DNA from: CAIOYC01 sp965277345
GTDB taxonomy: Bacteria > Pseudomonadota > Alphaproteobacteria > Caulobacterales > Caulobacteraceae
Direction: 5' to 3'
DNA: 64,000 nucleotides
Assembly (NCBI GenBank): GCA_965277345.1
Contig: CBDICI010000002.1
Coordinates: 124,001 to 188,000, forward strand
Position 1 is the first letter of the stretch; each line of letters opens with the position of its first letter. A program made the position numbers and the translations under genes. Below the pieces are notes generated by a model, which was given only the letters and a program-made list of their open reading frames with translations, was not told where the DNA came from and searched no databases. Below are positions 35,917 through 44,369 of this stretch, piece by piece.

Positions 35917-36250
35917 CGGCCTACCCTTTGTGCAGCGAAACCGCGGGGGACGCCGCCCCGCGCATCTGGAAGTCCTGGATATCAGAGCGTTCGGGGTGAA
36001 GCGCAAGGTCGGCCAGAGGCGTCGAGGGACGCCGCCAAGCCCCTTGGCCGGGCTGGACTCAGGCGGCGGTCGGCGCCGGCATGGCGGTTCGCGGGCGGGG
36101 CGCATGTGGGCGTGGGAAGACTTTCCCCCTCCAAAATCAGCCCGCGAATAATATTCAGAAATAGTCTGATTACGGAGCAACATACCGAATTATCGGTTTT
36201 AACCCCAATTAAACCCCTCGGCGTTACTTCGACCGTAGCGGAGGGCACCC
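35917..36250. other. 334-bp divergent control region between clpP and the hybrid kinase
   Basis: The left half is GC-rich clpP leader. The right part (36120-36230) is AT-rich for this genome (AATAATATTCAG, CCGAATTATCGG, TTTTAACCCC) and most likely holds the kinase promoter. No boxes could be assigned confidently, and no small ORF with a Shine-Dalgarno was found. Confidence 0.5.
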
Positions 36251-38665
36251 ATGGTTAGCGTCGGTCAGATTGCAGAGTGCGCAACGGCCATCTCGCCCGA
36301 TCTGATGGGTCAAGCGGTGTACGAGCGGTTCCGGGCCGAGCCGGACCTCATGGTCATCGCCATCGTCGATGAGGCCGCGGCGCCCGTCGGCCTGATCGAG
36401 CGTCATCAGTTCTCGCTCCGCATGGCCTCCACCTATGGGCGTTCGCTCTATGCCGGGCGGCCGATCGAAGCGATCATGGACCGCGGCGCCCTGGTGGTGG
36501 ACGAGGCCACGTCGGTTTCGGTGCTGGCCGAGGGGTCGCTGGTCAGTCGGCCGGCCGACCTGCTCAAGGGCATCATCGTCACCTCCGGCGGTCGCTATCG
36601 CGGCGTGGTCACCATCACCGCCCTCCTGCAGTCGATCACCGACGAGTCGCGCCAGCACGCCGTGCGCCTGGAGGAGGCGGCCAAGGGCCTGTCCATGGCC
36701 AAGGCCGAAGCGCAATCGGCCAACGAGATGCTGCACGAGGCGCTGAACGCCATGGGCGAGGGGGTCGCCATCTTCGACCGCAACAGCGACTTCCTGCTCT
36801 GGAACGACAAGTATGCCGAAACCCACCGCGTCGGCGGGACGGTGCTGCGGCGGGGCGCGCCCTTCGAGGAGGTGGTCCGTCACGGGGTCGGGATCGGCCT
36901 CTATGACGAGGCCAGAGGCCGCGAAGAGACCTGGATCGCCAACCGTCTTGCCCGCCGCACAGGGCTACAGGCCCGCTCGATCGAGGAGCAGGAACTGGCC
37001 GGCGGCCGCTTCCTGCGCGTCGAGGATACGCGCCTGCCCAGCGGCGGCATCATCAGCGTGGCGGTGGATATCACCGAGATCAAGCAGCGCAGCGCCTCGT
37101 TCAAGTTCCTGTTCAAGCACAACCCGGTGCCGCTGGCCGTGTTCGAGCGGCACAGCCTGCGCTTCCTGGCGGTCAACGACTCCGCCTGTCGCCAGTACGG
37201 CTACGCGTCCGAAGCCTTCGCGGAGATGAACCTCCTGGCGCTGATCCCGCCGGACCATCGGGCCGAAGCCGCCGCCTCGCTGGAGCAGGACGCGCTAGAG
37301 GGCGGACGCCAGGCCGCGCGTACCTGGGAGAACTGCACGGCGAGCGGCAAGCGCCTGATCGTGCGGCCCTACATGCGGCCCATCGTCTATGAGGGCAAGA
37401 ACGCCATTCTGGTCGCCGCCCCGGACATCACCGCCCAGCAAATGGCCGAACGCGCCCTGACCGACGCCCTGGTCCAGGCCGAGGGCGCCAACAAGGCCAA
37501 GAGCGAGTTTCTGGCCAATATGAGCCACGAGATTCGCACGCCCCTCAACGGGGTGCTGGGCGTGGTCAGCGTGCTGGCGCAAACCAACCTCTCCACCAAG
37601 CAGCGCGGCATGGTCGATATCGTGACCAACTCGGCGCGGACGCTGCAGGTGCTGCTGGACGACCTGCTCGACATTTCCAAGATCGAGTCCGGCCTGATGG
37701 AGATCCATCCCCAGCCGATGGCGCCCGCGGAACTCGGCGCCCAGATCGCCAACCTGTTCCGGCATACGGCGCGCGACAAGGGTCTGCAGTTCGAACTGGT
37801 GATGGACGAGGGCGCCTATCGCCCGCTGCTCGCGGATCGCACCCGACTGGCGCAAATCCTCACCAACCTCACCAGCAACGCGGTCAAGTTCACCGAGCGC
37901 GGCACGGTCAAGGTGAGCATCGAGACCGAGGAGCGCGGCGACCAGCGCTGCCTGCTCCGCCTCTCGGTCAGCGACACGGGCATCGGCATTTCACCGGCGG
38001 GGCGCGAGCGGCTGTTCGAGCGCTTCTCGCAGGCGGACGGGTCGATCACCCGCCGTTTCGGCGGCACGGGGCTCGGCCTCGCCATCTCCCACCAGCTGGT
38101 CCAACTGATGGACGGCGCCATCACCGTGGTGTCGCAGGAGGGCGAGGGCTCCACCTTCACCGTCGAGCTGAGCTTCCCCTCCGTGGACATTGCCGAGGAT
38201 GCGCCGGCGGCCGAGCCCCCCGCGCCGGACGCCGTCTCAGCGGATGAGCCGATGGAAGCGCGCCTGAGGGTGCTCCTGGTCGAGGATCACCCCGTCAACC
38301 GCCAGGTGGTGGAGCTGATCATCGGCGATGCGGTCGATCTCGTCATGGCGGAGAACGGGGCGGAAGGCGTCGCCGCGGAAGCGGTCCAGACCTTCGATAT
38401 CATCCTGATGGACATGCAGATGCCGGTGATGGACGGGTTGACCGCCATCCGTCACATCCGCGCCCGCGAACGGGCGGCGGGGGCCGCGCCGACGCCCATC
38501 ATCGTGCTGACGGCCAATGTGTTGGGCGAACACATCCAGGCCTGCCTGGACGCGGGGGCCGACCGGCACCTCTCCAAGCCGATCTCCGCCCCCGCCCTGA
38601 TAGCCGCCATCGAAGACACGCTGGCGGCCACGGACACCGCGGCGCCGGCGACCCGCGCCGCCTGA
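36251..38665 (+). CDS. Hybrid sensor histidine kinase with N-terminal CBS-like region, PAS, HisKA, HATPase and receiver
   Basis: 804 aa, with no TM segments seen. Residues about 10-130 look like a CBS pair (MVIAIVDEAAAPVGLIERH, GRPIEAIMDRGALVVDEAT, YRGVVTITALLQSI). A short coiled coil and a PAS follow (ALNAMGEGVAIFDRNSDFLL), then a second PAS near 290. HisKA has the phospho-His in NMSHEIRTPLNG near residue 425. HATPase has FTNLTSNAVKFT-like LTNLTSNAVKF and GGTGLGLAIS. The receiver starts LRVLLVEDHPVNRQ near 672 with the Asp in LMDMQMPVMDG near 721. It is cytoplasmic and may sense adenylates through CBS (inference). GGAGG precedes the ATG. Confidence 0.9.
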   Translation: MVSVGQIAECATAISPDLMGQAVYERFRAEPDLMVIAIVDEAAAPVGLIERHQFSLRMASTYGRSLYAGRPIEAIMDRGALVVDEATSVSVLAEGSLVSRPADLLKGIIVTSGGRYRGVVTITALLQSITDESRQHAVRLEEAAKGLSMAKAEAQSANEMLHEALNAMGEGVAIFDRNSDFLLWNDKYAETHRVGGTVLRRGAPFEEVVRHGVGIGLYDEARGREETWIANRLARRTGLQARSIEEQELAGGRFLRVEDTRLPSGGIISVAVDITEIKQRSASFKFLFKHNPVPLAVFERHSLRFLAVNDSACRQYGYASEAFAEMNLLALIPPDHRAEAAASLEQDALEGGRQAARTWENCTASGKRLIVRPYMRPIVYEGKNAILVAAPDITAQQMAERALTDALVQAEGANKAKSEFLANMSHEIRTPLNGVLGVVSVLAQTNLSTKQRGMVDIVTNSARTLQVLLDDLLDISKIESGLMEIHPQPMAPAELGAQIANLFRHTARDKGLQFELVMDEGAYRPLLADRTRLAQILTNLTSNAVKFTERGTVKVSIETEERGDQRCLLRLSVSDTGIGISPAGRERLFERFSQADGSITRRFGGTGLGLAISHQLVQLMDGAITVVSQEGEGSTFTVELSFPSVDIAEDAPAAEPPAPDAVSADEPMEARLRVLLVEDHPVNRQVVELIIGDAVDLVMAENGAEGVAAEAVQTFDIILMDMQMPVMDGLTAIRHIRARERAAGAAPTPIIVLTANVLGEHIQACLDAGADRHLSKPISAPALIAAIEDTLAATDTAAPATRAA

Positions 38666-38674
38666 GCCTCAGCC

Positions 38675-40123
38675 TCAGCCTTCGGCGTCGTCCTTGGCGG
38701 CGGCCTTCTTGGCGGCGGCCTTCTTCGCCGGAGCCTTCTTGGCGGGCGCCTTGGTCTCGGTCTCGCCGTAGCCCTCGGGCAGTTCATCCTCGGCGTCGAG
38801 TTCTTCCTTGGTGACGTTCCGGTCGGTGACCTTGGCCTTGCCGAGGATCAGGTCGACCACCTTCTCCTCATAGATCGGCGCGCGCAGCTGGGCGGCGGCG
38901 TTGGGGTTGGAGCGATAGAACTCCACCACCTGCTGCTCCTGGCCCGGATAGCGGCGGGCCTCGGCGATCAGGGCCTGGTTCATCTCCTGGTCGTCGACGG
39001 TGACCTCGCTCAGGCGACCGATCTCGGCCAGGACGAGGCCGAGCCGTACGCGCCGCTCGGCGATCTTGCGGTATTCGGAACGGAGCTGCTCGTCGGTCTT
39101 CGATCTGTCCTCCTCCGACAGTTCGCCGGCGGCCTTCTCCGCCTCCACCTGTTGCCAGATCGAGGCGAATTCACCCTCCACCATCTTGGGCGGCAGGGGG
39201 AAGTCGTGGCCCTTGTCCAGTTCGTCGAGCAGGGCGCGCTTGGCCTTGAAGCGGGAGGCCCGGGTGTTCTCGGCCTCCATCGACCCCTTCACCGCCTCCT
39301 TGAGCTTGTCCAGGCTCTCCATGCCGAGTTGCATGGCGAAGGCGTCGTCGATCAGCGAGTCCTTGGGCTTTCTGATTTCCTTGACCTGGAACTCGAACTC
39401 GGCCGCCTTGCCGGCCAGATCGGTCGCGCCGTAGTCGGCGGGGAAGGTCACCCCAAGGGTCACGGTGGTGTCGGGCTTGGCGCCCTTGAGCTGGTCCTCG
39501 AAGCCCGGGATGAAGCGGTTGGCGCCGATCACCACCTCGGCGTTCTCCATCGAGCCGCCCTCGAACAGCTCCCCGTCGATGCGGCCGACGAAGTCGCCCA
39601 CCACCATGTCGCCGTCCACCGCCTTAACCGCCTTGCCGGTCTTGGGCTCATAGGAGAGGTTCTGGGCGGCGATCTCCTCGATCTGCGCGTCGATCTCCGC
39701 CTCGGTCGGCGCGTGCACCGGCCGTTCGAGCGTGATCGCCTCCAGCTTCATGGTCTCGAACTCCGGCATCAGCTCCACCGACAGGTCGAAGCTGAGATCG
39801 GCCCCGCCATCCATCACCTTCTCCAGGTCGGAGGAGACGTTGATCTCCGGCTGGGCGGCGGCGCGCAGATTGGCGTCGGCGATGGCCTGCTGCTGGCTTT
39901 CGCTCACCGCGGCGTCGATGATCTCGCTCATCAGCGACTTGCCGTACATGCGCTTCACGTGCGCGGCCGGCACCTTGCCGGGGCGAAAGCCCTTGATGTT
40001 CATCTGCGGGCGGATTTCGGCGATGCGCTGGTCCAGGCGCTCCGAAAGGGTGGCGGCGGGCACCGTCACGCCGAACACGCGGCTGAGGCCCTCGCCCGAC
40101 TTTTCGACAATCTGCATGGACAT
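38675..40123 (-). CDS. tig: Trigger factor
   Basis: Ribosome-bound chaperone and peptidyl-prolyl isomerase, 482 aa. The ribosome-binding signature is NIKGFRPGKVPAAHVKRMYG. The FKBP domain covers about 150-250 (VVGDFVGRIDGELFEGGSMENAEVVIGANRFIPGFEDQLKGAKPD in part), and the C-terminal arms follow. The end is a Lys/Ala-rich tail (APAKKAPAKKAAAKKAAAK), common in alphaproteobacterial Tig. The ATG at 40123 has GGAAGAG at good spacing. It converges with the kinase gene, 9 bp apart. Confidence 0.96.
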   Translation of the reverse strand: MSMQIVEKSGEGLSRVFGVTVPAATLSERLDQRIAEIRPQMNIKGFRPGKVPAAHVKRMYGKSLMSEIIDAAVSESQQQAIADANLRAAAQPEINVSSDLEKVMDGGADLSFDLSVELMPEFETMKLEAITLERPVHAPTEAEIDAQIEEIAAQNLSYEPKTGKAVKAVDGDMVVGDFVGRIDGELFEGGSMENAEVVIGANRFIPGFEDQLKGAKPDTTVTLGVTFPADYGATDLAGKAAEFEFQVKEIRKPKDSLIDDAFAMQLGMESLDKLKEAVKGSMEAENTRASRFKAKRALLDELDKGHDFPLPPKMVEGEFASIWQQVEAEKAAGELSEEDRSKTDEQLRSEYRKIAERRVRLGLVLAEIGRLSEVTVDDQEMNQALIAEARRYPGQEQQVVEFYRSNPNAAAQLRAPIYEEKVVDLILGKAKVTDRNVTKEELDAEDELPEGYGETETKAPAKKAPAKKAAAKKAAAKDDAEG

Positions 40124-40349
40124 TTCGACTCTTCCGTCTGCACCCCGAGGCGTTCGGGGCGAGCCCGGCGACGCGGCCGGGCTTGTCTTGAATGGAATGG
40201 GCCGCCGGACAGAGCCCGGCGGCAATGCGGCCGGTCTTATGTCATGGCCGGATCGAAGGGTGAAGCGGAAAGGCGCCCCGCCCCGCGGCCCCGCGATGCG
40301 CCCGGCGCTTCCCCCGCACGCCCGCCTCTGCTAACGGCGGACGCCCCAC

Positions 40350-40434
40350 GCGGATGTGGCGGAACTGGTAGACGCACTGGATTTAGGTTCCAGCGCCGCG
40401 AGGCGTGGAGGTTCGAGCCCTCTCATCCGCACCA
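40350..40434 (+). tRNA. tRNA-Leu (anticodon UAG)
   Basis: 85 nt with a long variable arm. Acceptor arms GCGGATG and CATCCGC, anticodon stem-loop CTGGA-TTTAGGT-TCCAG with TAG, T loop GGTTCGAGCCC, encoded CCA. Confidence 0.96.
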
Positions 40435-40452
40435 AGGGATCACCCAGCGGCC

Positions 40453-40953
40453 TCAAAGGGTCTTGTCGCCGAACGGGCAGAGGGTGGAGCCCGGCAGCAG
40501 GGCATAGGCGTGGATCGTCCCGGTGGTGGCGCCGATCACGCCGTGCCAGCCGACCTTGGTGACGGTGACCTCCTTCACCGCCTTGGACACGTCCGGCCGC
40601 TCGTTCACCGTGGTCGCGGCGCCGACGATGGTGTTGTTGTCGTCGACGAAGACGATCTGGTCGGGGGGCCGTTTTTCCCCGGTCAGCCAGCTCCAGCCGT
40701 CCGCCTCCACCCCCGGGCTCGCTCCGCCGTGCTGCAGCGCCACCACATCGAAGGCGCCCTTGCACGCCTTGCTGGCCTGGAAGCCGTGCAGGACGGATTT
40801 GCCGATCAGCGGCGTCGCCCAGTCCGGCATGGTGGGCAGGGGGGCCTGGGTCACCGGCGCCGCCTCCGCCGCGTGATGGTGATGGCGTCCGCAGCCGGAC
40901 AGCAGAAGCGCAGCGGTCAGGCCGCCGGCGAGGGTCGAGGTGGCTATCCGCAT
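40453..40953 (-). CDS. Hypothetical lipoprotein, 166 aa
   Basis: Type II signal with lipobox LLLSGC at residues 16-21, followed by a His-rich linker (GRHHHHAAEAAP). The mature part has KSVLHGFQASKACKGAFDVVAL, IVFVDDNNTIVGAATTVN and STLCPFGDKTL, with two Cys that could pair. I do not recognise the fold. GGAG lies 7 nt upstream of the ATG. The NfeD-like gene is upstream on the same strand. Confidence 0.75.
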   Translation of the reverse strand: MRIATSTLAGGLTAALLLSGCGRHHHHAAEAAPVTQAPLPTMPDWATPLIGKSVLHGFQASKACKGAFDVVALQHGGASPGVEADGWSWLTGEKRPPDQIVFVDDNNTIVGAATTVNERPDVSKAVKEVTVTKVGWHGVIGATTGTIHAYALLPGSTLCPFGDKTL

Positions 40954-40988
40954 GGGCGCTCCAAACTCCAGAAAAGGTAACGTGCAGC

Positions 40989-41447
40989 TCAAGCCGCCGG
41001 TTTCACCTGCAGCCGCGCCCCGCCGATGACGGCGACCACTTCCACCCGCTGGCCCGTCGTGGGGGCGCCCGTCGCCTCCGCCGCCCACTCCTTGCCGCCG
41101 ACGAACACGCGGCACTGGCCGTGATCGGATACCGAGGTCACCTGCCCCACCTGGCCGACCACGGCCTTCTTCGCATCGTTGATGTCGCTCGGCGTCTGCG
41201 GCCAATGGCGCAGATAGCGGCGGCCGATCCAGGTCAGGGCGATGGCGGTGAGCGCGAACAGCGCCCACTGTAGGCCGATGTCGTCGCGCAGCCACAGGGT
41301 GGTGATCGCCGCCGGCAACAGCGCGGCCGCCGCCGGCCAGAGCAGCCAGCCCGAGCCGGTGGCGGTCTCCACCGCCAGCAGCCCCACCCCGATGGCCAAC
41401 CAGGCGGCGGACGGGTGGCCGAGCCAGAGGAGATAAAGACGTTCCAT
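40989..41447 (-). CDS. NfeD family membrane protein, 152 aa
   Basis: Three closely spaced TM helices (residues about 13-75) are followed by a C-terminal OB-fold domain (AVVGQVGQVTSVSDHGQCRVFVGGKEWAAEA, split in reading). It is the short NfeD form without the ClpP-like protease domain. It follows the SPFH gene with a 3-bp gap, the universal NfeD/SPFH pairing in membrane-microdomain maintenance. Confidence 0.88.
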   Translation of the reverse strand: MERLYLLWLGHPSAAWLAIGVGLLAVETATGSGWLLWPAAAALLPAAITTLWLRDDIGLQWALFALTAIALTWIGRRYLRHWPQTPSDINDAKKAVVGQVGQVTSVSDHGQCRVFVGGKEWAAEATGAPTTGQRVEVVAVIGGARLQVKPAA

Positions 41448-41450
41448 GGA

Positions 41451-42500
41451 TCAACTCTCCGGCGGGCGCCGCACGGGCGGCGGCGGGGCGGCGGATGTGG
41501 GCACGGCGGACACCGGGTCGCGCCTGGGCCTTTGCAAGGGCGGCGGTGTGGGCGCGGGCGACGGCGGCGTGGGCGATGCGCCGCCGCCGGAAGGTGTGAC
41601 GCCGAGGGTCCTGGCCAGTTCGCCGATGCCGCCGAGCGTGCCCGCCAGCGCGGCGAAGTCGGCCGGCACGATCACCGTGCGCTGCTGCGGCGAGGAGGCC
41701 AGCTTGGCGAACGCGTCCACATAGCGGGTGGCGACAAAGTAGTTCAGCGCCTGCACGCTGCCGTGCTCGATGGCGTCCGAGACCGAGGTGGTGGCGGCGG
41801 CCTCGGCCGCGGCCTGGCGCTCGCGGGCTTCGGCGTCGAGGAAGGCGGCCTGGCGGCGACCTTCGGCCTCCAGCACCGCGGCCTGTTTGGCGCCTTCGGA
41901 ACGGGTGATCTGGGCCTGCTTCTCCCCATCCGCCTCGGTGATGACGGCGCGGCGTTCGCGCTCGGCCTTCATCTGGCGGGTCATGGCGTTGGTGATGTCG
42001 GGCGGCGGCTGCAGGTCCTTGATCTCCACCCGCGCCGCCTTCACCCCCCAGGGCTCGGTGGCGGCGTCGAGCGCGGTGAGCAACTGGGTGTTGATCAGCT
42101 CGCGCTTGGACAGCACCTCGTCCAGATCCAGCGCGCCCACCACGGTGCGCAGGCTAGTCATGGTCAGCTGGATCACCGCCGGGGCGAGGGTCGCCACCCG
42201 GTAGACCGAGGCAGCGGCGTCGATCACCTGGATGAAGATGATGGCGTCCACCTGGACGGTGACATTGTCCTTGGTGATCACCTCCTGGCGGGGCACCTCC
42301 ATCACCTGCTCCATCATGTTCACGCGCCGGCCGACGCGCTCGACGAAGGGGGTGAGGACGGTGATGCCGGGATGGAGCGTGCGGGTATAACGGCCGAACC
42401 GCTCCACCGTGTATTCGTAGCCCTGGGGGACGATCTTGATGGTGGACAGCACCACCCCGATGGCCAGCACGACCAGGAAAAGCGGCAAGATCAGAACCAT
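41451..42500 (-). CDS. SPFH/Band 7 (stomatin-like, QmcA type) membrane protein
   Basis: 349 aa. One N-terminal TM (LILPLFLVVLAIGVVLSTIKIV) is followed by the band 7 start VPQGYEYTVERFGRYTRTLHPG. Next come VQVDAIIFIQVIDAAASVYRV, the ELLxxR-like MTSLRTVVGALDLDEVLSKRE, and a long Ala/Glu/Lys coiled coil. The C-terminus is Pro/Ser-rich. It oligomerises at the inner membrane, is partnered by NfeD, and probably modulates membrane protease access. Confidence 0.92.
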   Translation of the reverse strand: MVLILPLFLVVLAIGVVLSTIKIVPQGYEYTVERFGRYTRTLHPGITVLTPFVERVGRRVNMMEQVMEVPRQEVITKDNVTVQVDAIIFIQVIDAAASVYRVATLAPAVIQLTMTSLRTVVGALDLDEVLSKRELINTQLLTALDAATEPWGVKAARVEIKDLQPPPDITNAMTRQMKAERERRAVITEADGEKQAQITRSEGAKQAAVLEAEGRRQAAFLDAEARERQAAAEAAATTSVSDAIEHGSVQALNYFVATRYVDAFAKLASSPQQRTVIVPADFAALAGTLGGIGELARTLGVTPSGGGASPTPPSPAPTPPPLQRPRRDPVSAVPTSAAPPPPVRRPPES

Positions 42501-42615
42501 GAACGGACCCGTGGGCGCGGCGGCGCCCCTGCGCGCCCTCAGCGATTGAGGACGTGCAGGGATGCTAGACCCATCCGGGCTCTCGTTAAAGTTACGCTTG
42601 GGTTACCGGGCGCCG

Positions 42616-42771
42616 TCAGATCACATGGAGCAACAGCAGTACGATGATGATGACCACGACGAGGCCGAGGCCGCCGGACGGGAAATAGCCCCAGGAGCGG
42701 CTGTAGCCCCAGCGCGGCAAGGCGCCGATGAGCAGCAGGATCAGGATGATGAGAAGGATGGTCCCCAGCAT
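42616..42771 (-). CDS. DUF3309 family small membrane protein, 51 aa
   Basis: Begins MLGTILLIILILLLIGALP, has WGYSRSWGYFPSGGLGLV in the middle and ends in a second hydrophobic run (VVVIIIVLLLLHVI): the DUF3309 pattern of two short helices around a W/Y/G-rich hairpin. It is too short for most gene callers. Its function is unknown. It lies between nnrD and the SPFH gene on the same strand. Confidence 0.85.
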   Translation of the reverse strand: MLGTILLIILILLLIGALPRWGYSRSWGYFPSGGLGLVVVIIIVLLLLHVI

Positions 42772-42834
42772 GTCGCGCGTCCCTTGCGCAGGCGCGATCG
42801 CCCCGCTTCAGCCGAGCTAACGGAGCGCTGCGGC

Positions 42835-43680
42835 TCAGGTTCCCTTGGCGGTATGGAGACCGGCCAGCACCGGCGGGATGAGGTCCGGCAGGTCCTCGGC
42901 GATCAGGCCGGGACCGAATCGGCGCGCGGCCTCGCCATGAATCCAGGCGGCGGCGGGCGCGGCGTCGAAGGCGCCCATGCCCTGGGCCAGCAAGCCGCCG
43001 ATCAGCCCGGCCAGCACATCCCCCGTCCCGGCCGTGGCGAGGAAGGGCGAGGCGTGGCGGTTCAGGATGCGGCGGCCGTCGGGATGGGCGATCACCGTCG
43101 CCTCGCCCTTGAGCAGGATGACGGCGCCGGAACGATGCGCCGCCTTCCCCGCCGCCGCGAGCCGCCCTTCCTCCTTCAGCAGGCCAGGAAACAACTGCTC
43201 GAACTCACCCTCGTGCGGAGTGAGAACGTGGCGATCCGTCAGGGCCGAGAACAGCCGGTCGGGGTTGTCCTTGAAGCTGGTCAGCGCATCGGCGTCGATC
43301 ACCAGGGCGGCGTCGGTCCTGGCCAGCGCCAGGACGTTCGCGGCCGTACACTCCCCCACCCCGGCGGCGGGTCCGATGACGACGGCGGAGGCGCGTTCGG
43401 CCTTGTCCACCAGTCCGTCCGGCCCCTCGAACGCCTTCAGCATCACCGCCTCCAGATGCGCGGCGTTGACCAGCACGGCGGAGGGCGGCGACAGCACGGT
43501 GACCAGCCCGGCGCCGATCCTGAGCCCCGCCCGCGCCGCCATCCGCGCCGCCCCGGACGAACTCGCGCCGCCCGAAACCACATAGAGCCGGCCCCGGTCG
43601 TGCTTGTGCCCACCGGCGCTCGGCCACGGGAAGCGCGGCAGCCATAGGGCGGGCGCGTTGAGGGCGGGGTCGGTCATCAT
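42835..43680 (-). CDS. nnrD: ADP-dependent NAD(P)H-hydrate dehydratase, stand-alone domain
   Basis: Repairs hydrated NAD(P)H. It is a 281-aa ribokinase-like protein. GRLYVVSGGASSSGAARMAARAG is the start motif, then VIDADALTSF, LTPHEGEFEQLF, VILLKGEATVIAHPDG and ATAGTGDVLAGLIGGLLAQG with the catalytic Asp. The NnrE epimerase domain, fused in many bacteria, is absent here. GGAGGAG from a short R1 repeat lies just upstream of the ATG. Confidence 0.92.
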   Translation of the reverse strand: MMTDPALNAPALWLPRFPWPSAGGHKHDRGRLYVVSGGASSSGAARMAARAGLRIGAGLVTVLSPPSAVLVNAAHLEAVMLKAFEGPDGLVDKAERASAVVIGPAAGVGECTAANVLALARTDAALVIDADALTSFKDNPDRLFSALTDRHVLTPHEGEFEQLFPGLLKEEGRLAAAGKAAHRSGAVILLKGEATVIAHPDGRRILNRHASPFLATAGTGDVLAGLIGGLLAQGMGAFDAAPAAAWIHGEAARRFGPGLIAEDLPDLIPPVLAGLHTAKGT

Positions 43681-43688
43681 GTCCTTTC

Positions 43689-43710
43689 TCCTCCTCGCGC
43701 AGCGGGGGAG
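43689..43710. repeat. Short R1 repeat hairpin between the phosphatase gene and nnrD
   Basis: CTCCTCGCGCAGCGGGGGAG is an imperfect palindrome with the same terminal sequence as the long R1 copies. It fills the 33-bp gap exactly and gives nnrD its GGAGGAG. Confidence 0.7.
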
Positions 43711-43713
43711 GAA

Positions 43714-44283
43714 TTATAACACCCGGGTCTGCGCCTCGTGGCCGCGCGCCACCAAGGCCAGGCGTTCGCCGTCGGTGTCGAATACGGTGATGGAGGCGTT
43801 GTCGGGGCGAAAGCTCAGCACCCGCTCGTCGCCCGTGGCGGCGGAGACGGCGGCGTTGATGGCGACGAAGTGGGAGAAGATCGCCGCGCCGGGCTTGCCC
43901 GCCACCGCGCGCGCCACCGCGCTCCGCCAGTCGGTATAGTCGATGTCGCCCAGCACCTTGGGCCAGGTGGTCTCGAACGCCGACCGCAGCCAGGGCGCGC
44001 GCTCCGCGGCCTCCAGCGCACGCGGGGTGGGGATTTCAGCCACCAGCGGCTCCACCACCGGCTCGATGCCGAGCGCCGCGGCGAAGGGCGCGGCGGTCTC
44101 GCGGCAACGGCGGAGCGGCGAGGTGAACACCGCCGTCGGTCGCTCCGGCAGCGCCAGCAACTTTGCACTCGCCGCCCGCGCCTGCTCGCGGCCCTCCGCG
44201 TCCAGGCCTGGATCGGGATCGGCCCCCTTATCGCCCCAGCCCGCGGCCGGCTTGCCGTGGCGAATCATATAGACGCGGGGCAT
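43714..44283 (-). CDS. Histidine phosphatase family protein (phosphoglycerate-mutase-like)
   Basis: 189 aa. The catalytic RHG is in VYMIRHGKPAAGWG at residues 7-9. FTSPLRRCRETAAPFAAALG carries the second phosphate-binding Arg, and IFSHFVAINAAVSA has the second catalytic His. Length and motifs fit a small broad-specificity phosphatase. The start MPRVYMIRHG is chosen with AGGAG upstream. Confidence 0.88.
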   Translation of the reverse strand: MPRVYMIRHGKPAAGWGDKGADPDPGLDAEGREQARAASAKLLALPERPTAVFTSPLRRCRETAAPFAAALGIEPVVEPLVAEIPTPRALEAAERAPWLRSAFETTWPKVLGDIDYTDWRSAVARAVAGKPGAAIFSHFVAINAAVSAATGDERVLSFRPDNASITVFDTDGERLALVARGHEAQTRVL

Positions 44284-44326
44284 GGCGAACTCCTGTTCCA
44301 GCGGCGGCGCGGCGCCCCTCACCCTA

Positions 44327-44348
44327 CCCTCTCCCCGGGGGGAGAGGG
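44327..44348. repeat. Short palindrome of repeat family R2
   Basis: CCCTCTCCCC followed directly by GGGGGGAGAGGG, preceded by CCCCTCACCCTA. The same motif opens the longer element at 58884. It lies 21 bp past the stop of the thiolase-like gene and could act as a 3' stem. Confidence 0.6.
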
Positions 44349-44369
44349 ATTATTAATAGGCAACGGCGA

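Noticed and set aside
31743..36250. Sigma-32 heat-shock promoters for lon and clpP
   Set aside because: Expected from known regulation, but no CTTGAA/CCCCAT pair with suitable spacing could be read.
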